Below the pieces are notes generated by a model that worked only from the letters and a program-made list of their open reading frames with translations, was not told the DNA's origin and searched no databases. A program made the translations under genes and the position numbers. Shown piece by piece: positions 22,250-34,005 of a stretch of 64,000 nt of DNA (position 1 is its first letter; every line of letters starts with the position of its first letter). The DNA comes from Gnetum montanum (Eukaryota; Streptophyta; Gnetopsida; Gnetales; Gnetaceae): positions 400,648-464,647 of the forward strand of contig MNCI01005623.1 in assembly GCA_015680685.1 (NCBI GenBank), given 5' to 3'.

Positions 22250-23039
22250 TACTTCGATGTCCAATCCTTATCATTTTAGGAAACTAAATTGAGAAAAGAC
22301 TAATAGTTGATAAGCATTAGATAAACTTTTCAATAGGAGTTAACTTAGTAAGTATGTCTACAAGATTTACTTTTGTATATATCTTTTTCAAAAGAATTAT
22401 TTACTTTTTAATTTTCTTCTTAATATAATGATACTATATTTTAATATGCTTTTTTCAAACATGAAATGCTAGGTTCTTTGATATACTAACAATACTTTGA
22501 TTATCACAACCAATAGTTATAGGAGTCTAAGTAACGTTAAGTTCTACTATTAGCCTTTAAAGCCATATAGCCTCTATGCATGCTAAGTTAGCAATAACAT
22601 ATTTAGCCTCAATGGTAGACTAGGCAACACAAGATTGTTTTTAACTTTTTCAAGAAATAGTACCACTAAAGAGATTAAACACATATCCACTAGTAGATTT
22701 CCTATTATAAAGGTCACAGATCTAATTTTCATCAATGAAGTCATGAAGTCTAATGGAATACTTATTGTATCAAATCCCATATTTTGCAGGACCATGAAGA
22801 TATCAAAAGACTCATTTCACTAGAATCAAGTGTTGTTTTCCTAGATTAGACATGTACTTGCCAAGTTTTCCAACAATATAAGCAATATTAGGTCTAGTAG
22901 AAATATTACATAAACTACTAACATCACAACCATATGAAAGTTTAATTATCAACTCTTTATTTTATTTTTTCTTTGGGTATTATTCAACTAAAAGTTTGAT
23001 ACCAATTTTATAAGGGATAGCCACAAGCTCATAATCTTA
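22250..23039 (-). pseudogene. copia RNase H and RT C-terminal part (element F)
   Basis: Minus-strand wording includes STIEAKYVIANLACIEAIWL near 22605, GCDNQSIVSISKNLAFHV near 22500, NLVDILTKLTPIEKFI near 22345, and upstream RPNIAYIVGKLGKYMSN near 22870. These are standard copia RNase H and RT-to-RNase H landmarks. Stops and frame changes are present. Element E is inserted at 23040. Confidence 0.85.
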
Positions 23040-23930
23040 TGATGAGTCATGTTTTCTTGGGTTTCGTCAATGAGGCCTCATCAACATAGCCCCGTTGACA
23101 TCACCCCATCAATGTAGTCGCATTAACATGGGATTTGATGCATTGACATGGCCTCATTGATTTAGTGTCTATTTTTGCCTATAAATACGTACTCACCCAC
23201 TATGTTTATGGCATCTTTGATCATAGTTGTAGTAGAGCTCTTGTAGTTTCTTACTTGAAACTTAGAATATTTTTCTAATTACCTATAGTAGGAGTCAAAG
23301 AGTGTATGAATCTTTATTCGATCACTATTGTACCTAAGCATGGCAGTCTGTGCAGCGATAAAGATGAGCTTTCTAATAAACCTTGCAACACTTTGAAATG
23401 AATTAATTGTTTATTTTTGCATTTAATTTTTTTATTCAATTTTCTTTAATGCTTTAATTAATTAAGTAATCAATTAAGCCAAATTAAGCTAAATTAAATA
23501 GTGATTAATTAAGCACATAAGTATGACCACTCCAAGCATATGCTTGGCACTTGGTAATCCCAGTAACGCTTAACATTTGTAACCCAATAGTATTAAACAT
23601 GTTTAGGATGTGTATGGCAAGTAAGAATGGATGCTTATGTTAGAATTAGTTAAATGTTAGCTAGTTAGATTAAATTAGTATTTAAATTATTGTATTCATT
23701 ATTCTTTATTCTTAGGCAACCTAAAACATAAAACGTAAAAATGATAAAAATCATATGCCTCAGTTGCACTTAACCATATCTTTGCATTTCACAATTGTAA
23801 CTAGGAAGATAATGATTACAATGGTTAGTTTCACTTCCTAGAGACCAATGTACCTAGAAGGCTATAAGTCCATGGAATTCAATTAGATCATGTATGAACA
23901 CTTAGTGATTTGTATGGTTGGGCATAGGGT
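23040..23930 (+). repeat. 5' LTR of element E, 3' end deleted
   Basis: Begins TGATGAGTCATG. The U3 head has repeated CATCAAC/CCCCGTTGAC/CATTGAC motifs in place of GATATC. TATAAATA is at 23180-23187. The sequence departs from the 3' LTR after GGCATAGGGTG. Confidence 0.82.
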
Positions 23931-23931
23931 G

Positions 23932-24735
23932 ATTTTTGGAAGTCTATCTTTAATGGGCTTAATGACTATAACAAGGTAGAGATTCCATGAAGGACTTGTA
24001 GATCGAGGAGATGATGGAGTACATGAGCTTGCTAATCTCTGTTATGCAAATCTAGAAATGCTAACTGTCGGATGACCATAGTCTAAATTGGAGAAATAAG
24101 TGGTCAATTCATACTTGTTGTACGAAGTTGAGTCCAATGATCATAAGGATACCAAGCAAAAGCCTGAGGTGGCAAATTCAGAACTCAATGTTCTTAGGTA
24201 ACACTTCATTAATCAATGGTCTATAACTAAGAACCTAGCTAGGAGAATGAGTGACTACTAGGAGCTATAGAATGTAGTAAATGTGTTCAATGTTGAATGC
24301 AAACCTTTTGCTACTTGGTTCATTAATGCAAAGGAGCTATTCTCAAAAATGCCCTATCCTTAGAATGTTCCCACACTGGTCCACATTTGCAATGCAATGT
24401 AAACCATGAATGATCCTAAGTGTAAGAAGGAGAGGATGAAGGCATTGCCTCAGGAACCTCTATTTTCTAGGACTATTTGAACTTCTTCCTCATCTTCATG
24501 CCATTAGAGGGATTATGTTTGTCATTTTTTTCTTGGTGTTCAATTTTATTTTCTTACACATCAAAATTTTGTAATGATTGTAAATCCACACACTCTAACA
24601 CTTCGTTTTTATTTGTGTTTATGTTTGTAAATGTCAAAAGTTAGTCAATAATCTCATACCTTTCCAAGCTCTTGTAAGAAGCTTGTTCCTCCTTTTGTTT
24701 ACTTGAGGATTAGTTTTCATTTAGTCATGGAGGTA
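23932..24735 (+). pseudogene. ORF2 3' fragment and polypurine block in element E
   Basis: Reads like the coiled-coil end of A's ORF2: for example TTGCTAATCTCTGTTATGC pairs with AAATCTAAGGTATGCTAATC in A, and AAGTTGAGTCCAATGATCA with the AAGTATGAGGTAGAATT region. Ends near 24480 in a serine-rich stretch. The rest to 24701 is untranslated, then the polypurine block. Confidence 0.6.
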
Positions 24736-25643
24736 TGATGAGTCATGTTTTCTTGGATTTCATCAACAAGGCCTCATTGACATAGCCCCATCAATGCAAC
24801 CCCATCAACACAGTCGCATTGACATGGGATTTGATGTGTTGACATGGCCTCATCAACATAGTGTCTATTTTCGTCTATAAATATGCACTCACCTACCATG
24901 TTTATGGTATCTTAATCATAGTTGCAATGAATCTCTTGTAGTTTTCTTACTTGAAAGTTAAAATATCTTTCTAAATGCTCATACTAGGAGACAAAGAGTG
25001 TATGGATCTTTATTCAATCATTATTGTACCTAAGCATGGTAGTGTGTGCAACAATAAAGATGAGCTTTTTGATAAACCTTATAACACTTTGAAATAGATT
25101 AATTGTTTATTTATGCATTTAATGTTTTATGCAATTTTCTTTAATGCTTTAAGTAATTAATTAATAAATTAATCCAAATTAAGCTAAATTAAAAAGCAAT
25201 TAATTAAGCACATAAGTATGACAACTTTGAACATACACTTGACACTTGGTAATCCTAGTAACACTTAATGTTTGGTAACCTAATAGCATTAAACATGTTT
25301 AAGATGTGTACAATAAGTAAGAATGGATGCTTATGTTAGGATTAGTTAAATGTTAGCTAGTTAGATTAAATTAGCAATTAAATTATTTTATTCATTATTC
25401 TTTATTCTTAGGTGACCTAAAACATGAAATGTAAAAATGGTAATAATCATATGCCTCAATTGCACTTAACCATACCTTTGCATTTCACAAGTGTAATTGG
25501 AAAGACAATAAGTGCAATGGTTAGTTTCACTTCCTAGAGACCAATGTACTTAGAAGGATATAAGTCCATGGAATTCAACCAGATCACTCATGAATACTTA
25601 GTGATTCATATGAATGGGTGTAGGGTCTCCTCGTCACTCATCA
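24736..25643 (+). repeat. 3' LTR of element E
   Basis: 908 bp, TGATGAGTCATG to GTCACTCATCA. TATAAATA at 24876. Complete at both ends and serves as the reference for the truncated 5' copy. Confidence 0.87.
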
Positions 25644-25917
25644 TCTTTCATATTAAACTTTTTAAAGATATTTTTAACATATACAAATTTTCCAAGCCAA
25701 ATCTTTTTAGTAACCCTATCTATTTAAATTTTTATACATAAAATATTTTATGTAACACTAATATCCTTTATCTCAAATTAATAACATATATGAAGTCTCA
25801 TCTCTTAGGTATCAGGTTTGTCATTTCCTACTATTAACATGTCATCAACATATAGTAGAAAAATAAGGTATTTTTCACTTGTATTTTTAATATACATACA
25901 AGGGTCTTCTACACTTC
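25644..25917 (-). pseudogene. copia RT catalytic part (element F)
   Basis: On the minus strand LLYVDDMLIVGNDKPDT at about 25868-25818 is the copia YVDD catalytic block, followed downstream by a segment with DRVTKKIWLGKFVYVKN. It sits between elements E and G, each of which interrupts the same reading. Confidence 0.9.
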
Positions 25918-26882
25918 TAGTGAGTCGTAGGTACCCCCTATGCCAAACCATACAAATTATGAGCATTCATGTGAAAATTAATTAAATTTTATGGATGGGG
26001 CTAGTTTGGCATCTAGATTGTTAAGTATTGATTACAGTTCACTATCTTCTCACTTGGACTAGTGGTAGCTTTTTCATGTATGGTTTAGTCCAAAGTGAGG
26101 CATATGATTTTTGATGTTGCTACACCTTATGCTACTCCTAGTAGTAATAGGTAAATTAATTATTTAATCTAATTAACAATAGAAAGATAAATGCTAAAGT
26201 AGCCTATGGGTGATAACTGTTCATTCCTAGCTTATCGTACACATCCTAAATCCACTTATCCACTACTAGGATTACCAAGCGTTATGCTACCTGGTAAACC
26301 CAACAATAACACTATTGGGATTATCAAGCGAATACATGTTTATGCTCGAAACTGGTCATGCTCATTCTACCAATACATTAATATGCATGAAAATGTAAAT
26401 ATTAATTGAGTACATGAAATATAAATTACATGGAAAGTAAATCTAATCTAAGTCAAAGTGCTGCAATGAATATAAATGAATCTCAATCTTATTACCTTTC
26501 ATGAAATATTTTTAGGTACATTATGACTCGAATAAGACATTGTACAACTAACTCAAATCCACACTATGAGCACTCACTGACTATTTTCTAAGACTACGAA
26601 ATAAAACTGTAAGGGTTTGTCTAGTCTATTCATAAAATAATGCCAATAAACAATGGAAGCACATGTATTTATAGGTGAAAATAGATACTACATCAATTTG
26701 TATGCATCAATGCATGTGTCGATAGATCATGTCAATAGGAACTCATCGACGGGGCTACATCAATAAGAACCAATTAACATAGTTGCAACATCACATCTAC
26801 ATCATCACAAATGCAATGTAGCATCTACAATGTAGCAACCAACTAAGATGCACCAATAGGAATGCTACAATGTAGATGTGAT
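25918..26882 (-). repeat. 3' LTR of element G, both ends damaged
   Basis: Parallels 31128-32060. TAGTGAGTCG at 25918 corresponds to TAGTGAGTAC seven bases inside the right LTR. It diverges after GTAGATGTGATGT near 26882, before the expected TCATCA end and polypurine tract. Confidence 0.78.
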
Positions 26883-28230
26883 GTGAAATATTAATGAATA
26901 TGCAAATAGAAAAGTATAAAAAATTAATGAAATGAATAAGAAGTAGTCTCAAAATCATGCATAAATTTAGAGAAACAATCATTGATATTTTAGAATATGT
27001 GAAGGTTAGTTCAAAGCCATGATCAACAAGATTTATGCAAGTGGATCATCCCTAAAGTAGGCTCCTACCATAATACCCTTACATAACCACTTCTATAGAT
27101 GTCTGTGGGCACCTAAGAAGTTAAATGTAGACCATGCCTTTGTTTCAAACAACACATAACTATCTTTGTTGGAATTTTGCACTGTACTAAACAAAACCAA
27201 AGGTGCATAATTTCATGCAGTAGTGAGGTGAAGAATAGAATGAGAAAGAATTGTAGAGATTGGGATGAAAGATGCTTTACCATGTTTATAATAGGTTCTT
27301 GTGTCAAATGTGATTAAAATGATCTACATACCTATCTATCCAAGTTTCAAACCAAGTTCATACCATTAACAATGTCCTTTCCTACCAACCATCATGAGTC
27401 CACAACAACCACAAAGAACAATTATCACTCCAAGAAGAGAAGAAAAGAGAAGAAGGAAGGAAGATCCTTAGTTAGAGGAGCACCTTTAGGCATGGGTAAC
27501 ATGTCTTTCTAACTCCATAACCAGTACTTGTAGCCCATAATTGTGTCTAAGGGATGTGCTTTAAATTTTTATTATTACGTATTTTTTTCTTTTTCATATC
27601 TTTTTTTTTTTTTTTTTTTTGCATTTTTGATGAGAATCACACCATGCAAAGACATGTCTTCCTATTTATTGGTTGATGGAGAAGTGAGGATAGATTCCTA
27701 GAGGAGTCATAAACCACATGAAGGAAGTCATGAAGAGAGCCTAACAAGTACCCTTAAGGTCACACCCTTTGCCATTCCCAATTGATTGTTTCCTCTTTCT
27801 ACAAGGTACAATGATCATTAATTAATTTTAGTTTCATGAAAGAAGAAACAAATTGCTTTAATGAAAAAAGACCTTTTTATTTAGAGAATTGGAGGGATGG
27901 ATGAGGTGGTCTCACTACTTCAAACAATTACTTATCCAATCATTTTGATAGCATAACACAAAAACCCAACACATACCATTGACTTCCACATCATGGCTTG
28001 CCAATATTATTAACAAAAACATAAAACATAAAGAAAATGACACAAGATAATAGAAAATTAAAAAGAAAAAAAATAGCAAAAAAATGGAAAACATATTAAT
28101 AATTAGAAAATATTAAAAGAAATGGAAAAATGATAAAAAAATTGTAAAAAAAAAAAGTGAAAAGTACTTATTAGTTCTTGAACCAAGATGGGGCATCTCG
28201 CCCATGACTAAACTTATGGCTACACATTCA
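26883..28230 (-). other. 3' noncoding spacer of element G
   Basis: Contains the block shared with B and C (TTTAGGCATGGGTAACATGTC, 27491-27511; CAGTACTTGTAGCCCATA) and CATCTCGCCCATGACTAA near 28195, which matches the end-of-integrase junction in B (12480) and C (38035). A T run lies at 27601-27620. No gene seen. Confidence 0.6.
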
Positions 28231-28875
28231 AGAGATTGACTACACAATCCCCTATTTATACACCACTAGTTTCCCATCTATCATTATTGATTTAATTATT
28301 TTCATGGTAGCACAACAAACATTGGTGATAATCTCATTTGGATCATTTGGAGATATATCTTCAACTGGACTTCAAGGTATTTCTATTTTTGGAGGTCCAT
28401 ATGTGTTTTCTTCTTCATCTTGATTTTCTATTTTAATTCTAGGACCTTGGTGTTTAACATCCTCTTGCATCATATGATTAGAGTGTAAGATATTTGTGTC
28501 TAAGTCCTGTGTTTGGTCCATTTTCTTAGGTCTAGAACTAATAAGTGGATTAGTTGTTTCTATACATCTTTGAAATAGTTTTATATTCTCATCTTCAAAC
28601 CACCAGGTGTATTCTAGTTTAGTGGCTATTGTGTAGACTTGTTTTTGCTCACACACTTATTCCTTCACCTTGTTGTGGGTTGGTATAGGGGTTGTGTTAA
28701 CATTTTAAACTTTCGTCCCACAACTATATCCATTATTAGTAGTGATGCATGAATTTTTCTGTCACTCCATAGTGATAGGTTTATCTTTTATGTCTTATGT
28801 TGAAGGGGTGATAATTGTTGGATTTTGTGAATGATTAGGAGATATTGTTCTATAGAGGAAGGGTGTTGCACCAAA
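28231..28875 (-). pseudogene. Unrecognised short ORF of element G
   Basis: The clearest part is 28372-28656, 94 codons: acidic, with WWFEDENIKLFQRCIE near its start and IKIENQDEEENTYGPP near its end. I do not recognise a domain. It occupies the place where B and C have protease-RT-integrase. It could be diverged gag tail or captured sequence. No function is proposed. Confidence 0.4.
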
Positions 28876-30980
28876 TTAGCCTTTTACTAGTTTTGATGAG
28901 TTAGAAGGTCTATAATTTTTGTGCCCAAGTGAGGAAGCCATCCTAAAGAAAGGATTTTTTTGAGACATTTGTTGAGATTTACTAGCATTATTATTTTCAT
29001 ATATGTTCATAACACAAGTGGCATTCTTTTGTTGATGTTGTGGTGCCAAAATGTTTTGTGTTATTGGTGGTGACATGTGATGGAGGGAAGTATGAGAATA
29101 TTTGGAATATGATGAAGGATGAGAGGTGTGAGGTGGTAATCCCACAAAAGATGTCATGGGTTGATAATATTCAAGAGAGTAATAGTAGTGATTTGAGTTA
29201 GAGGAAGTGAAAATAATTGAGAAAATAGGTTGTTGAACATAATATCCATATGGTTCCAGCTGGTAGGAAGGGTAGTATTAGTTTGATGATGGACTTCCCC
29301 ACAATTGTGGTTTTTTCCATTACGACTGATGATAGTGTTAAGGCTAGCAAGCAGTCCTACTAGAATAGTACCATTGGTTGTAGGACTCTCTATAATTATC
29401 TTGTGAGAAGGTAATTTCCTAGGCATTTTCTTTTGTATAAACTTGGGATTTAATGCAAAATCCCAATACTCATGTAGATGTACCATGACTGGGCAATCAT
29501 CCTTTGGATGGTCATATAGGTAGATGTAACATCCATCATACTCTTCTATGGTTGAGTCTATAGCCTCTTCTACTTTAGCAATTTTTCTTTTTTGCTAATA
29601 AGCATTCCTAATGGTCTCTTGGTTTGTTTTCCTCTTTTTATTTTGATCACTTGATTCTTGTTCTATTACTTTCTCCTTTATAGTTTTCATGTAAGTTGTA
29701 ACTTTATCGTTCATCAACTCCCACATCTTATATATCCTTGCTTCAAGCCTAGTGATAGACTTTTGTATTGGCAAGGCTTGTTGTGAAATCACCTCATTGA
29801 GAGCTACCTCGTTTTCCTCATCATATATATGGATCCTCTTCTTTTAAAATGTTGGATCCCAATTAAATTCCTCTACGTTCTCTCGTTTACATAGCTCTCC
29901 TTCTTCTTTTGCCACTTACTTGATTAGCCTTTGCATCTAATGGGCTTTCAGTTCATATAATTGACCCTGGGCATAAGTCCCAAGGGCCTCTCTCATTTCA
30001 TTATGAAGACCATCTATGATGTGGAAAAGTTGCTCTTTTTTAGAGAAATCATGACCTAGACATCTATGTACTAGAGAATAGTATCTATTCAAGGCCACAT
30101 CCAAGGATTCATGTTTTTGCTGCTTCCATCCTTTGATTTGCTTTCTTAGGTTAGACACTCTTGCATAAGTTTGATATTTTTTGTTGAAGACTTCTAGCAT
30201 TGTGGACCATCAATAAATGGAATTGAGTTCCAACAATCTATAACAACTTTCATCTTCATCTATTAGCATCCTAGGAAAAAGCTTAAGCTTTTTCCACTTA
30301 CATTCAATGTTTTGTAAGGCCCAGGCATCATGCAAGGCTTGTAAATGATGTTGTGGATTAGAATTGTATCCTCCCCTAAATTTAGAAATTTTATTCATTT
30401 CAAGAAATTTTATGTAACTATCCCTTTGATGCCTTTGGGGTATTTAAACTACCTTCCAAATCTGTGTCGAGTCCCTAGTAGCCAACAAGGGTTCATTTGT
30501 ATCTGACACATCATGATGATAATCTATATTTCTATTCATCTAATTGTGATTATATTATTTATGCTTATTTTGATGTCTTTGATTTTTCCCTTGGTTTTGA
30601 TTTGTATCTTTATCTTAAACCCATAGTTAAGCTCTATCTCTATACCTACACTCATCTTTGTCAAAACTAGACATTGAAGAGGAAAACGAAGATGATGAAC
30701 CAGGAGAATCACAACAGTTCCTATATCTCCCCCCATGATCTCTTGATATCTCTTTTCTATGTTTAGAGGAGGTCCTAGTCCTTGAGGCCCTCCTTGTTCT
30801 AGGACTTACTCCATATCCTCTAGGATTATTTGTACCAATTGAACATAGTCCTTGTGTGTGGTAAGGGTGAAAATGAGCATATGAAACCCCTACTTGAGGT
30901 TGCTCACTCCAATTCTCCTTAGTATAGAACCTATCATATCTCCTATGAATGTTCTCATCATACAATGTGTTATTGGTCAT
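28876..30980 (-). pseudogene. gag of element G
   Basis: Starts near 30980 (MTNNTLYDENIHRR), resembling the D gag start (WRTKKLYDDEDKFW). The core reads MNKISKFRGGYNSNPQHHLQ (30398 down) and YQTYARVSNLRKQIKGWKQQ (about 30177 down), then LYDHPKDDCPVMVHL near 29500, where the second cysteine of the knuckle is replaced by tyrosine. A glutamine/serine-rich tail follows to 28876. Several stops and frame changes. Confidence 0.82.
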
Positions 30981-31101
30981 ATGTAAAGAAGATAGGCTTT
31001 TAATGTGTGTGACTTAAAATATTAATATTTTCTAAAAGATAAATCATTAACACTTTTATAGTGATTATGTATAATATAACTAATCTAGATAACTAGCATC
31101 A

Positions 31102-31119
31102 TCCCCAAAAATGGTGCCA
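31102..31119 (-). other. Primer binding site of element G (tRNA-Asp type)
   Basis: Minus-strand TGGCACCATTTTTGGGGA, one base from the 5' LTR; 13 of 18 bases agree with the tRNA-Asp complement. Confidence 0.65.
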
Positions 31120-31120
31120 A

Positions 31121-32085
31121 TGATGAATAGTGAGTACAACGTATGTCCAACCATATGAATTACAAGAATTTATGTGTAACCCGATTGAATCCCATGGATG
31201 GAACTAGTTTGGCATCTAAATTATTAAGTATTGATCATAGTTCGTCATCTTCCCACTTGGACTAGTGATAGCTTCGTCACATATGATTTAGTCTAAAGTG
31301 AGACATATGATGGTTGATGTTGTTGTACCTTTATGCTACTCCTAATGATAATGGAAAAATTAACTATTTAATCTAATTAACAATAGGAATATAAATTCTA
31401 AACTAAACTATAGGTGATGAGTATCTATTCCCAAGTTGCTGTACACATCCTAAATCCATGTATCGACTAATGGGATTACCAAGTGTTACACTACCGTGCA
31501 AACTAAGAAATAATGTTATTGAGATTAGTAAGTGAATACATGTTTATGCTCAAAACTAGTCCTACACATTCCACTAGTTCATTAATATGTGTGAAAACAT
31601 AAATATTAACTAAGTACATGGAATATAAATTACATGAAAAGTAAATCTAATCTAAGCCAAAGTGTTGCAATGAATAGGAATCAATCTTGATCTTATTACC
31701 ATTCATGGAATGTGTCTACATTTCCACTCAAATAAGACATCATACAATTGACTCAAATCCATGGTGCGGGCACTCACTAACAGTTCTCTAAGACTACAAA
31801 ATAAAATTGCAAGGGTTCAGCTACTCTATTGACAAAACAATGTTAATACATAGTGGATGCATGTGTATTTATAGGTGAAAATAGACAAGATCACATTGAT
31901 AGGAACACATCAACAAGGCTATGTCTACAGGAAACCATCGATGCAATTGCAACATCGTAGATGCGATGTAGCATCTATGATGTAATAGCTAACTAAGACA
32001 CACTAACAAGGATAATACAATGTAGATGCAATATAGCATCTACGACATAGCACCAATGATATCTTAGTCAACTGATGCTTCATCA
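31121..32085 (-). repeat. 5' LTR of element G
   Basis: 965 bp, TGATGAATAG to CTTCATCA on the plus strand. TATAAATA reads on the minus strand at 31866-31873. The U3 head (31880-32085) is built from ATCGTAGATGCGATGTAGC-like repeats, a third flavour beside the GATATC and ATCGATG heads. Confidence 0.88.
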
Positions 32086-33445
32086 ACTTCTAATAATATC
32101 AAGATTTATCATGTGATCATTAAAATTTTTATTCTACATTTTTTGTGCTTATTTAAGCCCATAACAATTTTAATAATCTACACATCATATGCTCTTTTTC
32201 TTTTATTTCTTATCCTTCAAGTTGAAGCATATCTATTTCTTTCTTGAGATCACCATTCAGGAATGTTGTTTTCACATTCATTTATTTAAGTCCAAGATCA
32301 TAAATAGCTATCATGGATACCAATAATCTTATGGATGTTAATTTAACTATTGAAGAGAAGATTTCATTATAATTATTTTTTTATTAAGAATATGCTTTAT
32401 CTACAAGCCAAGCCTTGTATTAATTCTTAGATTTTACTTTGTACACCCATTTATTTCCAATGGGTTCTCTATTCAATGGAAGCTCAACTAATTCCTAAGT
32501 TTTATTCTTATGAATTGATAACATTTTATTATCCATTGCTTATTTCCATTCTATATCTTGCATAGATGAATATGCCTCATCATATGTTAATTATTTATTA
32601 TTTTTAGTACATAATAAGTATTCCTCTAGATATGATGGTAATATTTTTATAGGTATTGAACACCTTAATGTCTCATCTTCACTTAAACTATTTTCTTCTT
32701 ATTCATATTATTATTTCTCATCTACCATGCTATCATCACCCTATTTGCTAGGGGAAATATCCCTAGCCAAGGAAGGATGATCCTTAGGAATTTCATTATT
32801 AATTTCAACAAGTACATACTCAAGAGTTACATCATTTGAAGAAGTTTTGGTACATGCAAATTCCTCTTTCATAGATCAAAATGTTTCTCGAAAGATAACA
32901 TCTTAATTATAAATAACCTTTTAACTTTATGGGTTATACAATTTATAAGCTTTGACATCATGTTTATAGAAAAGAAAAATACATTTAATAAACTAAGAGT
33001 CTAATTTGGACTTATCGTATTTTGGAACATGTACATAGGCGTTATAACCATAAATATTTAAATAATTTAAACTAATGTGTTTACCACTTTAATCTTTCTC
33101 TCCAATTTTTTCATCAAGTATTGATGAAGAATATCTATTGATGAGATAACAAGTATTTATTACTACTTCACCTAGAAATGCTTGACAAGACCACTTCATT
33201 AAGTATACATTTGGCACATTTCATGAATGTTTGATTAAAGTGCTTTGCTACTTCTTTAAGGTTTCTAGAATAGTCTTTTTCCTTTCAATACCTTGTTCTT
33301 TACAAAAAAAACATTAAATTTAGAAGAGTAAAATTCACCAACATTGTCAATTCTAAGAATTTTCATTTTCTTTCCAAAATAATTCTCAATAAGAGCTTTC
33401 AATTCTTTATATTTTTCAAATACCTCAAATTTATGTCTTAATAAA
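32086..33445 (-). pseudogene. copia RT N-terminal and integrase parts (element F)
   Basis: RT start on the minus strand: LNREPIGNKWVYKVKSKN near 32465, then YDLGLKXMNVKTTFLNGDL near 32290. Integrase: KYKELKALIENYFGKKMKIL near 33400, RIDNVGEF near 33345, and toward its C-terminus KSKLDS, IKCIFLFYKHDVKAYKLYNP near 32950. Numerous stops. The reading stops at about 33445 beside a perfect inverted repeat AATTGGC-AAG-GCCAATT (33445-33461). Confidence 0.87.
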
Positions 33446-33465
33446 ATTGGCAAGGCCAATTCATT

Positions 33466-33745
33466 AATGCACATGTTTTCACATAACCATTACTCTATTT
33501 AATGCACATGTTTGCACATGACCATTATTCTATTTAATGCATATGTTTGCACATGATCATTACTCTATTTAATGCACATGTTTGCACATGACCATTACTC
33601 TATTTAATGCACATGTTTGCACATGATCGTTACTCTATTTAATGCACATGTTAGCACATGACCGTTATTCTATTTAATGCACATGTTTGCACATGACCAC
33701 TACTCTATTGAATGCACATGTTTGCACATGACCATTACTGTATTT
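33466..33745. repeat. 35-bp tandem repeat, eight copies
   Basis: Unit AATGCACATGTTTGC + ACATGACCATTACTCTATTT starts at 33466, 33501, 33536, 33571, 33606, 33641, 33676 and 33711, an exact period of 35 with a few substitutions per copy. Each unit holds the palindrome-like GCACATG..GCACATGA pair. There are no spacers, so it is not a CRISPR-type array. It ends 15 bp before a TATA box. Confidence 0.95.
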
Positions 33746-33760
33746 TTAAAGATGGGCCTC

Positions 33761-33767
33761 TATAAAT
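33761..33767 (+). promoter_or_regulatory. TATA box downstream of the 35-bp repeat
   Basis: CCTCTATAAATTC gives TATAAAT at 33761-33767. The following 240 bases have no ORF and lead to the ATG at 34006. Placement between a tandem array and an ORF suggests the promoter of the element to the right. Confidence 0.45.
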
Positions 33768-34005
33768 TCTAATCCTACACTTGTTGCTCAAACCACATTT
33801 CAAGCATTTCTTTTGTAAACATATTGAAGAGGGGTGAGATTCCCCGAAAACATTTTATGTTGTAACTTTTCTTCTATGTTTGAGCCTTTTTCTTGATTTG
33901 TTCCTTTTAATCCTTCTGTTTTTCCATCTTTTCTTCAACTACACAAGATCGTACTTAAAATTTTAAGTACCCTATATTTTTCCTCTATCTCACTACCTAA
34001 AAAAA

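Larger units (their letters stand above)
23040..25643 (+). mobile_element. Element E: 2.6-kb deletion derivative of the TGATGA gypsy family
   Basis: 5' LTR 23040-about 23930 and 3' LTR 24736-25643 flank only about 800 bp. The last bases of the 5' LTR and the primer site are missing (breakpoint near 23930). The internal piece resembles the 3' end of ORF2 in A (pairing with about 8130-8480) and then the polypurine block GAGGATTAGTTTTCATTTAG. Target duplication TCTTA (23035-23039) / TCTTT (25644-25648) differs at one base; the copia frame shows the right copy is original. Without a primer site this form could not start its own cycle, so the deletion likely came after insertion. Confidence 0.85.
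25918..32085 (-). mobile_element. Element G: gag-only member of the TGATGA gypsy family
   Basis: Minus-strand element with a right (5') LTR 31121-32085, a left (3') LTR from 25918, and a perfect ACTTC duplication at 25913-25917 and 32086-32090. The left LTR has lost its first seven or so bases and its inner end. It holds a primer site, a decayed gag, a unique short ORF and the shared 3' spacer, but no protease, RT or integrase. That is the pattern described as TR-GAG elements; I cannot tell a stable gag-only lineage from a deleted copy. Confidence 0.87.

Noticed and set aside
33129-33150. Left end of element C at ATATC followed by TGATGAG
   Set aside because: The match to the right flank ATATC is by chance: 33100-33300 is readable copia integrase on the minus strand.
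33466-33745. CRISPR-like array
   Set aside because: Eight units of exactly 35 bp lie head to tail without spacers, in plant retrotransposon DNA.
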